DNA of 5,053 bases from Candidatus Heimdallarchaeota archaeon (GTDB lineage Archaea > Asgardarchaeota > Heimdallarchaeia > Heimdallarchaeales > Kariarchaeaceae): contig JAAFKL010000449.1 of NCBI GenBank assembly GCA_021399405.1, positions 1-5,053 on the forward strand. The letters are read 5' to 3'. The notes beneath the pieces were generated by a model. The model ran no database searches. It saw only the letters and a list, made by a program, of their open reading frames with translations, and was not told the DNA's origin. This document shows, piece by piece, positions 1 to 5,053 of the stretch (position 1 is the stretch's first letter; each line of letters starts with the position of its first letter). Made by a program: the position numbers and the translations under genes.

Positions 1-810
1 CGCATAAACCTTATCGTCAGTAATAAAATCGCTGAAAATTATCTTTGATCCTAGTTCAAGCTTATTTATCAATTTAATCAATTCTCCCTCAAAAGGACCT
101 TTACCAATAATGATTAAACGAAAATCAGCTGAAATATACTTGAACGATTTAATAAGCGTATCTATCCCTTTGTTGTAAAGCAATCGACCTAAAAAGATTA
201 TATATTTCTCATCGATTGAAAATTTTCGTTTTAGTTCTACCAGTAATTCGGGTCTTGGTTTGTTCACATATTCAAAATCGATCCCACCAGGAGGAATAAC
301 TGCGCTTATTTGAGAGGATGGGTAACCAAGGTATTGCTTGACTGAAGAAGTAACATCTTCAGATACAGGTATGATCCCATCACAATGTTGGATTCCAATA
401 TTTGCCATTGCTAAGTGGTAAGGTGCTTGCTGTATCCAGGAAAAATTTGAATGCCATGTCCCGACAATTATAATGTCGTGATTTATGGCTTTCAGTTTAT
501 GTTTTGCAAGAGCGGAACATAACAAAATGAACGGTTTAATTTGGGGCTGAAGGACCCGTATCTTATATTTGACTACAATTTCTGTAATGAAATCAGAGAA
601 TTCGTCGAAATTTTCAGGTAAAGGTATTTTATCAAAAACGAATACTCTATCTTCGTTACTCACATCACTTGACAAAGTTTCATTTGTTTCTCTAAAAGTG
701 ATTAATAATACAGTATCAGACTCTATTGCGGATAAACCCCTAAATATATTTCGAACATGACGTGTGGTGCCACTGGAGGAAAAATAGGGTCCAATAATTG
801 CAGTATTCAC
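1..810 (-). CDS. GT4-like family glycosyltransferase, C-terminus cut by window edge
   Basis: The 270 visible codons read without a stop and encode a GT-B fold glycosyltransferase resembling family GT4, which moves a sugar from a nucleotide-sugar donor to a lipid, glycan or small acceptor in the cytoplasm. What is seen: an N-terminal glycine loop (SSSGTTRHV, residues 11-19) after a first beta strand, a TWH element (118-120) where the acceptor site usually lies, IIPVSE (146-151), IPPGGIDF (172-179), then the C-terminal domain opening with FLGRLLYNKGIDTLIKSF (206-223) and IIGKGPFEGEL (234-244). The E-x7-E donor-binding motif expected later is outside the window; typical members have 350-420 residues. 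The start is GTG at 810, the only ordinary start codon between the in-frame stop at 826-828 and the conserved first strand. No transmembrane segment or signal peptide is visible. Donor and acceptor cannot be told; polysaccharide, S-layer glycan or glycolipid synthesis are all possible. Confidence 0.88.
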   Translation of the reverse strand, partial: MNTAIIGPYFSSSGTTRHVRNIFRGLSAIESDTVLLITFRETNETLSSDVSNEDRVFVFDKIPLPENFDEFSDFITEIVVKYKIRVLQPQIKPFILLCSALAKHKLKAINHDIIIVGTWHSNFSWIQQAPYHLAMANIGIQHCDGIIPVSEDVTSSVKQYLGYPSSQISAVIPPGGIDFEYVNKPRPELLVELKRKFSIDEKYIIFLGRLLYNKGIDTLIKSFKYISADFRLIIIGKGPFEGELIKLINKLELGSKIIFSDFITDDKVYA

Positions 811-834
811 TAGATCACTACAATTTCAATATTT

Positions 835-844
835 GAATAAATAA
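835..844 (-). promoter_or_regulatory. TATA-like box for the glycosyltransferase gene
   Basis: On the minus strand this reads TTATTTATTC, centred about 30 bases ahead of the GTG start at 810. An archaeal TATA box normally sits 26-27 bases before the transcription start, so the mRNA would begin within a few bases of the start codon and be essentially leaderless. A weak GTGAT, part of the archaeal Shine-Dalgarno consensus, lies at 814-818 and could contribute if transcription starts earlier. This is inferred from spacing and composition in very AT-rich DNA. Confidence 0.35.
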
Positions 845-1042
845 CCGATAATGAATCAGTAATTTGTAAAATACAATGTACTAAATTTGATTTTTCCTGT
901 TTTCTTGACTTGTTACTTTACTCAATATGTTGTGAATACAAATCCTATCAAAATTTTTGTTTTAAAATGAAATAAGTGAATTCTAAGTGTTGTTTAATCA
1001 CAATTCATTCAAAATAGATTGAAAAATCAATGAAAATTACCA

Positions 1043-1068
1043 AAAGTAATGGTTCTAAAAATTACTTT
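1043..1068. repeat. Inverted repeat AAAGTAAT-N10-ATTACTTT before the transporter
   Basis: Arms at 1043-1050 and 1061-1068 are perfect reverse complements of 8 bases separated by 10 bases. The right arm overlaps the TTTAAA box proposed as the transporter promoter, a position at which a bound dimeric regulator would block TBP/TFB. The centre-to-centre distance of 18 bases is close to two helical turns. No regulator gene is present in the window, so an operator role is only an inference. Confidence 0.4.
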
Positions 1069-1071
1069 AAA
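1066..1071 (+). promoter_or_regulatory. TATA-like box for the MFS transporter gene
   Basis: TTTAAA lies with its centre about 30 bases ahead of the ATG at 1099. This predicts a transcription start a few bases before the ATG and a leaderless mRNA, in keeping with the absence of any Shine-Dalgarno sequence in the 25 bases before the start. The geometry mirrors that of the divergent glycosyltransferase promoter. Confidence 0.35.
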
Positions 1072-1098
1072 TGAGATACTGATTTCTCACTGATTTCA

Positions 1099-2385
1099 AT
1101 GCTTGAGAATTACAGAAATCCCAATGTTAGGTGGATTTTAATTGTGGGGATTTTCAGTTCTATTGGCTCAAGTATATTATGGTTTTCCACAACATGGTTA
1201 ATCTATGGATTGGGTGGATCTAATAGTGATTTAGGTCGAATTTTAGGCTTAGCAACTTTAATCGGATTGGCTGGTTCACTTCTAATTTCCGGTTTTGCAG
1301 ATACTTTCAGAAGAGATGTGCTTATCTGGGTTGGGGGTTTGTTTTTGATGGTTGGAAGCTACATGCTGGCAACTAGTAATAATTTGGATGATGTATTTGT
1401 GGGACAAATAATAGTAAGTATAGGTGGTTCTTCATTATTTCCAACACTAGGTGCATTATTTGCTGACTCCATTCCCGCAAAAAATAGAAATAGAGTGTTT
1501 GGTACTCAATTCTTGTTATCTAATTCAGCAAGTGCAGTGGGTAATCTGGTTGGGTACTTTATTTTTAGAGGAATGGATGCTGATGTGATTGAATCACTAG
1601 ATGTGGATTTAATTAAATATTCAATTCTGATTGCAACTGTTACTCAAGTGATTGCATTTGTTTTCATGTTGTTACTAAGGGATGGCAATGCCGTTTCAGA
1701 GGCGGAAGAAGGGACTATTGCATCTAATTATATTAGAGAGAATAAGAATACCCGATCAGAAATCAGGAGGAAATGGTACAGAGGAGATTTAATTGATCGG
1801 TCAGAATTTGCCCCTGGATCACTTCAAATATTATTATTAAGTTTGATTAGTGCATATCTTATTGGATTGGGCGCGGGTATCTCAATTCCATATTTTCCTA
1901 GATTTTTCTTTGATATTTATGATATTGATCTAGCAGAATTAAGCATATTATTCGCCTTTGTGACTTTAATTACAGCAATATGGGGAAAGATTAATGCTAA
2001 CTTAGCCGATAAATATGGACGTGTCGAATTAATTGTCGTAAATCAAATTGTATCCGTTACATTACTCGTAATACTTGCAACTTACCCACCAATCCTTTTT
2101 GCATTGCTTGCATTAATTGTACGAAATGCTGCAATGAATGGTGTCGGTCCAGTTGCCTCGGCAATACAGATGGAATATTCACCGCGTAAGTACCGAAGTA
2201 AAATAAATGCACTCAATATGGTTTCATGGGCACTATTATTCTCGATAGGGCAAATAATTGGTGGTATATTAGTCGATAAATATGAATTCAGACCTCCAAT
2301 TTTGATAACTGCATTTTTGTATCTATTGGCTACATTCTCTTATTGGAGAATAAAGAAAATTTCATCCAACTTAGAAAAAGAATAA
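1099..2385 (+). CDS. Major facilitator superfamily (MFS) transporter, 12 TM
   Basis: The 428-residue protein is a polytopic secondary transporter of the cytoplasmic membrane. About twelve hydrophobic segments can be drawn (roughly 12-38, 47-66, 73-91, 98-121, 134-156, 171-193, 242-268, 279-299, 309-328, 331-353, 371-392, 400-417), in two halves of six joined by a charged cytoplasmic loop (194-240). Both halves carry the MFS loop 2-3 signature in degenerate form: GFADTFRRD (65-73) and NLADKYGRVE (301-310), each with the conserved Asp and a basic residue. NRVFGTQFLLSNSASAVGN (131-149) and its C-half counterpart YRSKINALNMVSWALLFSIG (365-384) show the internal duplication typical of the family. 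Length matches ordinary drug/metabolite MFS carriers. The ATG at 1099 is preceded by an in-frame TGA at 1072 and has no Shine-Dalgarno, so it is probably leaderless. The substrate is unknown; efflux of a small molecule or uptake of a metabolite are both possible. Confidence 0.92.
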   Translation: MLENYRNPNVRWILIVGIFSSIGSSILWFSTTWLIYGLGGSNSDLGRILGLATLIGLAGSLLISGFADTFRRDVLIWVGGLFLMVGSYMLATSNNLDDVFVGQIIVSIGGSSLFPTLGALFADSIPAKNRNRVFGTQFLLSNSASAVGNLVGYFIFRGMDADVIESLDVDLIKYSILIATVTQVIAFVFMLLLRDGNAVSEAEEGTIASNYIRENKNTRSEIRRKWYRGDLIDRSEFAPGSLQILLLSLISAYLIGLGAGISIPYFPRFFFDIYDIDLAELSILFAFVTLITAIWGKINANLADKYGRVELIVVNQIVSVTLLVILATYPPILFALLALIVRNAAMNGVGPVASAIQMEYSPRKYRSKINALNMVSWALLFSIGQIIGGILVDKYEFRPPILITAFLYLLATFSYWRIKKISSNLEKE

Positions 2386-2433
2386 TATCCGTTTGAGTAG
2401 TTATTGAAATAGAAAATCAATGAATATCTGCAA

Positions 2434-2440
2434 TATATAA
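2434..2440 (+). promoter_or_regulatory. TATA-like box 1 upstream of the small GTPase
   Basis: TATATAA, followed by TAAAAAA, is the best TATA match in the spacer between transporter and GTPase. With usual spacing, transcription would start near 2463-2466, just ahead of an ATG at 2468. That ATG opens only a two-codon frame (ATG TGG TAA) that is out of frame with the GTPase. It supports independent transcription of the GTPase gene. Confidence 0.4.
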
Positions 2441-2456
2441 TAAAAAACGCAAGCAC

Positions 2457-2466
2457 TTTTATTTAA
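2457..2466 (+). promoter_or_regulatory. TATA-like box 2 upstream of the small GTPase
   Basis: TTTTATTTAA would place a transcription start near 2487-2492, only 10-15 bases ahead of the first codons that read into the GTPase P-loop. It therefore fits a leaderless or very short-leader GTPase mRNA better than box 1 does. The call rests on spacing alone. Confidence 0.3.
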
Positions 2467-2502
2467 TATGTGGTAAGAAAAACATAGGTGCTTTAATTTC
2501 CT

Positions 2503-3021
2503 GTCTACAAGATCACAGTATTAGGAGATGCAACAGTTGGTAAGACATCGCTAAGAAAAAAATTCATGGGAGAGACCTTCAAAAAGTCTTATGGGATGAC
2601 CATAGGTGCAGATTTTGCAGTATACAAAATGGGAGATTACACGCTTCACATTTGGGATCTTGCAGGACAAATTCGTTTCAGTCAAATTCTAAAAGCATAT
2701 TATGTTGGAGCTGTTGGAAGCTTGATTGTATTCGATGTCACTAACAAAGAGAGCTTTCAAAACGTTCCAACCTGGATTGAAGAACTTGTACGTAATAATA
2801 ACAACAAAATTGTTCCCTTAGTCATTGTTGGAAATAAATCTGATCTGCGCGATACTGTCGATGCCCCCATATCTTTGTATGAAGTACAGAATTATGTGAA
2901 AAAACTTTCAGACTGGACTAAATTTGAAGTGCCGTATATCGAGACATCAGCTCTTTCAGGGATGAATGTTGAACATACTTTCGAAGATCTGATAAAACGT
3001 ATAGATCTTGATAATCAATAA
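2503..3021 (+). CDS. Rab/Ras-like small GTPase (Asgard type), start codon unresolved
   Basis: This is a P-loop GTP-binding switch protein of about 172 residues, cytosolic as far as visible. Numbering from the GTC at 2503, all five G boxes are present: G1 GDATVGKT (8-15), G2 Thr33 in MTIGADF, G3 WDLAGQ (51-56) with the catalytic Gln, G4 NKSD (111-114) and G5 ETSA (147-150). TIGADF and the SFQNVPTWIEEL stretch resemble Rab/Ras proteins; DLAGQ instead of DTAGQ is slightly Arf-like. The C-terminus (RIDLDNQ) has no cysteine, so no prenylation site. The first in-frame ATG, at 2566, lies after the P-loop and cannot be the true start. The frame stays open back to a TAA at 2494-2496, but between that TAA and 2566 there is no ATG, GTG or TTG. 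GTC at 2503 or ATC at 2512 could act as rare starts, or one base may be wrong in the assembly; GTG at 2503 would give a normal start. Partner and process are unknown; membrane or cytoskeletal signalling is inferred only from eukaryotic relatives. Confidence 0.88.
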   Translation, partial: VYKITVLGDATVGKTSLRKKFMGETFKKSYGMTIGADFAVYKMGDYTLHIWDLAGQIRFSQILKAYYVGAVGSLIVFDVTNKESFQNVPTWIEELVRNNNNKIVPLVIVGNKSDLRDTVDAPISLYEVQNYVKKLSDWTKFEVPYIETSALSGMNVEHTFEDLIKRIDLDNQ

Positions 3022-3038
3022 TGGTCTATCTGTATCTC

Positions 3039-3908
3039 TCATAAAATGATTTCTTTCACTTCTTCTGTCAATTTATCTACAAGTTGAGTATCTAATGATG
3101 CTAATATAAAATATCCAGAGGAAAAATCATTAAGTGGAATATTCTCTATACTGCCATATTTACCATAATTTAAGAAATTGAATTTACCCCCTAATTCCTC
3201 CAAAATTATACGTGCTGCACAAAAATCATGGGCTTTCACCACACCTCTGATGTCAATGTATGCATCACTTTGTTGTAAAGCAACTAATGCTAATTCCCAT
3301 GCAGAACTTCCTAGTGATCTGGTGGAATATTTAGTATTGAGTTTGTTATGTTGGTTTTTTAGTAATTTTGAATAATAATAATAACTAATAATCAGTGGAC
3401 TGACACTGTTTTTCTTGGAAGTTCCAGTATTGGTAAGCTTATTACCATTGTGATAACTCCCTTCTCCCCTTTTACCAAACAATAAATTATCCTTGTATAA
3501 ATTTAACACTAGGGCTCTATCTAGATCGATTAATTTCGGTTCAGTCTGATATTTACCATATCCAACAGAGATACACCCTATGGGTAATCCTTTTACATAA
3601 TTTTGACTTCCATCAAGAGGATCTAACATTATGTTAAGAGAATCTTCATCATCCTCCTTGGGGTCCCCGAATTTTATGGTTCCGCTCTCTTCTGAATATA
3701 ATACTCCATTTAAGGACTGACTTTCCAATGTTTTTAGAAAAGCCTTCTCCGATATCAGATCTGCTTTAATTGAAATCTGTCCTGCAGCATTTTTGGTCAC
3801 TTTATGCCTCATATCATTATTATTAGTATTCGTAATTTCTCTCTTGGCCCGAATCATTGCCTTATGGATTTTTAAATCAATCTCATCAAATGTCTCAAAT
3901 AACCACAA
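3039..3908 (-). CDS. Inositol monophosphatase / archaeal fructose-1,6-bisphosphatase family protein
   Basis: This is a Mg2+-dependent sugar-phosphate phosphatase of the IMPase fold, about 289 residues, a normal size. Numbered from the TTG at 3908, the metal ligands are visible: SEES (72-75), DPLDGS (96-101) and the third aspartate in AHDFCAA (226-232, Asp228). GEGSYHNG (148-155), RSLGSSAWELALVA (197-210) and DAYIDIRG (215-222) also fit the family. The DxR stretch before the last Asp is of the archaeal type, in which one enzyme may hydrolyse inositol-1-phosphate, fructose-1,6-bisphosphate or both, so the substrate is left open (inositol for lipids, or gluconeogenesis). Start: the longest frame opens at GTG 3935, but it adds a hydrophobic nonapeptide absent from relatives. 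TTG 3908 has GAGGT seven bases upstream and puts the first helix (DEIDLKIHKA) near the N-terminus, so it is preferred. The gene converges with the GTPase gene, leaving 17 bases between stops, and lies over 200 bases after uL6, so it probably has its own promoter. Confidence 0.87.
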   Translation of the reverse strand: MWLFETFDEIDLKIHKAMIRAKREITNTNNNDMRHKVTKNAAGQISIKADLISEKAFLKTLESQSLNGVLYSEESGTIKFGDPKEDDEDSLNIMLDPLDGSQNYVKGLPIGCISVGYGKYQTEPKLIDLDRALVLNLYKDNLLFGKRGEGSYHNGNKLTNTGTSKKNSVSPLIISYYYYSKLLKNQHNKLNTKYSTRSLGSSAWELALVALQQSDAYIDIRGVVKAHDFCAARIILEELGGKFNFLNYGKYGSIENIPLNDFSSGYFILASLDTQLVDKLTEEVKEIIL

Positions 3909-3915
3909 GAAGAGT

Positions 3916-3921
3916 ACCTCT
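3916..3921 (-). promoter_or_regulatory. Shine-Dalgarno AGAGGT favouring the TTG start of the phosphatase
   Basis: On the minus strand AGAGGT ends seven bases before the TTG at 3908. It matches the core of the archaeal consensus GGAGGTGAT. No such sequence precedes the alternative GTG at 3935. It is the main reason for choosing the shorter protein. Confidence 0.45.
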
Positions 3922-3994
3922 AGAAGGAATACCACAATTGTTTATTCTGTTAATATCTGTGGATTCCTCTTCTCTTCCAAGATGAATGTTGATG

Positions 3995-4002
3995 TTTATT
4001 AA
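3995..4002 (-). promoter_or_regulatory. Candidate TATA box for the phosphatase gene
   Basis: The minus strand reads TTAATAAA here. A start about 26 bases downstream would lie near 3972 and give a leader of roughly 60 bases before the TTG at 3908, which agrees with a start that uses a Shine-Dalgarno sequence. The rest of the spacer between the phosphatase and uL6 (about 3936-4132) is AT-rich, with other weak TATA-like words and no coding frame that I trust. Confidence 0.25.
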
Positions 4003-4132
4003 TTCTCACACTACAATTTGTCATAAAATTAGCTTTGAATAATAGATACTGTCAATCAGTTGAAAAGTATACTAATTTTTCTGAATGAATGTTTAATTGA
4101 TAATTACCGTAAATCCTTAAATCTAATCAGAA

Positions 4133-4699
4133 TTAATCTAGAGTTAGTTGATTTGCTTTATTATATAAGAAAACCCCATCCATGAATGTTTTTGGACTTT
4201 GTCTTCTTTTACCTCTTTGACGAGTTAGTTCTTGAATATTTGCTGCAGTTTGCCCAACAGCTTCCTTATCAATTCCTTGGACTACTACATCTTCATCAGC
4301 AATAGTGACTTTAACTCCTGGTACAATTTTTGCAAATCTTGGCTTTCTTCCACCATAGAGATTATCAATTTTTACTTTCATATTTTTCATCTCTGGATTC
4401 ACACGAATTGGAAAATGTGAGAAAACTATCTTCATTGAATATTTGTATCCTAATGTTGTACCCTCAATCATGTTATTGATATGAGCTTGAACTGTACCAA
4501 TCAATGCTTTTTCTTTTCTCCTGGGGAAATATGAGGAAAGTACAATTTTACTCTCTAACAATTCAATATCTACACCTGTATGTGTGAAATCTTTTGTTAA
4601 TTCACCCAACTTACCCTTTACTTTCAATTCCTTTCCTTTAATATTAACGGTGATATCATCTGGTATGTTAATTAGATTTTGTAAACGACCTGTTTTCAT
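4133..4699 (-). CDS. rpl6: Large ribosomal subunit protein uL6 (archaeal L6P)
   Basis: This 188-residue protein of the large ribosomal subunit binds 23S rRNA near the factor-binding (sarcin-ricin) region. Two L6 repeats can be seen. The first covers about residues 10-85, with VKGKLGELTKDF (28-39) and the RRKEKALIGTVQAHINNMI stretch (60-78). The second holds the family signature: LYGGRKPRFAKIVPGVKV (114-131) and GIDKEAVGQTAANIQELT (142-159), followed by the archaeal/eukaryotic-style tail ending in FMDGVFLYNK (172-181). Length is typical of archaeal L6. The ATG at 4699 is supported by AGGAG nine bases upstream. It is the second gene of a pair with uS8, 12 bases apart, and is probably co-transcribed. 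The next genes of the usual archaeal spc operon (L32e, L19e, L18, S5) do not follow; the next gene is an unrelated phosphatase. Confidence 0.97.
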   Translation of the reverse strand: MKTGRLQNLINIPDDITVNIKGKELKVKGKLGELTKDFTHTGVDIELLESKIVLSSYFPRRKEKALIGTVQAHINNMIEGTTLGYKYSMKIVFSHFPIRVNPEMKNMKVKIDNLYGGRKPRFAKIVPGVKVTIADEDVVVQGIDKEAVGQTAANIQELTRQRGKRRQSPKTFMDGVFLYNKANQLTLD

Positions 4700-4705
4700 T
4701 GCCTT

Positions 4706-4713
4706 TCACTCCT
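4706..4713 (-). promoter_or_regulatory. uL6 ribosome binding site overlapping the uS8 stop codon
   Basis: The minus strand reads AGGAGTGA, close to the archaeal consensus GGAGGTGAT, with the AGGAG core ending nine bases before the uL6 ATG. Its first two bases are the last two bases of the uS8 TAG stop at 4712-4714. This overlap suggests translational coupling of the two ribosomal genes and shows that this genome uses Shine-Dalgarno signals within operons. Confidence 0.7.
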
Positions 4714-5053
4714 AATATACGTAGGCTAATAATCGCCCACCGATGCCTTTTTCATGGGCCTCGACCTGTGACATTACACCTTCTGGTGTAGTCAACACTA
4801 ATATACCAAAATTTGCAGCAGGTAAATAGTTTTTCTCGAATTTTACAAATTCTTTGTTCTTTACTGGATAACGGGGTCTTATTACTGCACATTTATTGAT
4901 TCTTCCCAGTAATTGTACTTTGAATTTTCCACCTCGACCATCTTCAATTCTTTCGACTTCTCCGACATAGCCGGATTTTTGAAGCGTAGCCAGTACGTTT
5001 TCGATAACGTTAGAGGTTGGAGAGAGAATTACTTCTTTCTTACCTCTTTCTTC
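4712..5053 (-). CDS. rps8: Small ribosomal subunit protein uS8 (archaeal S8P), N-terminus beyond window
   Basis: The 113 visible codons end at TAG (4712-4714) and encode the small-subunit protein that binds the central domain of 16S rRNA (helix 21) early in assembly; in bacteria it also represses its own operon. Recognised from LSPTSNVIENVLATLQKSGY near the start, then GEVERIEDGRGGKFKVQLLG, GRINKCAVIRPRYPV, LPAANFGILVLTTPEGVMS and the nearly invariant archaeal C-terminus EKGIGGRLLAYVY. Archaeal S8 proteins have about 130 residues, so only some 17-20 N-terminal residues lie past the right edge. It is followed 12 bases later by uL6 in the conserved spc order, so upstream uS14 and uL5 are expected outside the window. 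Confidence 0.97.
   Translation of the reverse strand, partial: EERGKKEVILSPTSNVIENVLATLQKSGYVGEVERIEDGRGGKFKVQLLGRINKCAVIRPRYPVKNKEFVKFEKNYLPAANFGILVLTTPEGVMSQVEAHEKGIGGRLLAYVY

Larger units (their letters stand above)
811..1098. other. Divergent intergenic region
   Basis: This 288-base AT-rich stretch separates the divergently transcribed glycosyltransferase and transporter genes. I find no credible coding frame or structured RNA in it. It holds one TATA-like box for each gene near its two ends, and a cluster of small repeats in the last 80 bases before the transporter: ATTGA-N4-TCAAT at 1018-1031, an 8-base inverted repeat at 1043-1068, TGAGA-N8-TCTCA at 1072-1089 and a tandem ACTGATTTC at 1078-1097. 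Such clustering could mark operators, but short repeats are expected by chance at this base composition. Confidence 0.6.

Noticed and set aside
569..760. Plus-strand open frame of 63 codons.
   Set aside because: It lies wholly inside the glycosyltransferase gene on the other strand, which has clear family motifs; this frame has none.
2494..2496. TAA ahead of the GTPase read as a recoded sense codon (GTG CTT TAA TTT...).
   Set aside because: TAA serves as the normal stop for the transporter, the GTPase and uL6 in this window, and no recoding signal is visible. A rare start or base error is simpler.
2473..2511. GTAAGA...pyrimidine-rich...CAAG, resembling a 39-base spliceosomal intron between ATG 2468 and the GTPase.
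   Set aside because: Joining these ends gives ATG TGA, an immediate stop, and no other nearby AG restores the GTPase frame. The length is far below usual introns and the context is prokaryotic.
3001..3029. Possible hairpin at the convergent gene ends (ATAGATC pairing with GGTCTAT around the palindrome TTGATAATCAA).
   Set aside because: The stem is only seven pairs with a wobble and has no T-tract after it on either strand, so I do not call it a terminator.
3793..4002. Plus-strand open frame with a hydrophobic stretch at the 5' end of the phosphatase.
   Set aside because: It overlaps the conserved N-terminal region of the phosphatase antisense, has no start signals and no recognisable domain. 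The other plus-strand frames at 3178-3375 and 4232-4420 are likewise shadows of the phosphatase and uL6.

Overview
The window looks like a piece of an AT-rich archaeal chromosome, most probably from an Asgard (Promethearchaeota) lineage. Three things point there. uS8 and uL6 are of the archaeal type and lie in the conserved S8-L6 order. The intergenic regions carry TATA-like boxes about 30 bases ahead of start codons, which suggests leaderless mRNAs. A Rab/Ras-like small GTPase with all five G boxes is present, and such genes are abundant in Asgard genomes but rare in other prokaryotes. The lineage is an inference; no marker here fixes the phylum.

Layout from left to right. Positions 1-810 hold most of a GT-B fold, GT4-like glycosyltransferase on the minus strand; its C-terminus runs off the left edge. 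Positions 811-1098 are a 288-base AT-rich divergent promoter region with a TATA-like box for each flanking gene and several small inverted and direct repeats, but no gene that I can see. Positions 1099-2385 encode a 12-TM major facilitator superfamily transporter on the plus strand. After a 117-base spacer with two TATA-like boxes comes the small GTPase (coding from about 2503 to 3021), whose P-loop lies upstream of the first in-frame ATG and whose true start is unresolved. It converges, with a 17-base gap, on an inositol-monophosphatase/archaeal fructose-1,6-bisphosphatase family gene on the minus strand (3039-3908, possibly to 3935). A spacer of about 200 bases separates that gene from the end of a ribosomal protein operon on the minus strand: uL6 (4133-4699) preceded by uS8 (4712 to beyond the right edge).

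The genes do not form one pathway. The ribosomal pair is a translationally linked operon remnant, with the L6 ribosome binding site overlapping the S8 stop codon. The phosphatase probably has its own promoter. The glycosyltransferase and the transporter are divergently transcribed and may share regulatory DNA. The most notable observations are the intact GTPase with no ordinary start codon (an in-frame TAA lies just ahead of the P-loop) and the absence, after uL6, of the usual downstream archaeal spc-operon genes. I see no RNA genes, insertion sequences, CRISPR arrays or defence systems, and no convincing new multi-gene system.
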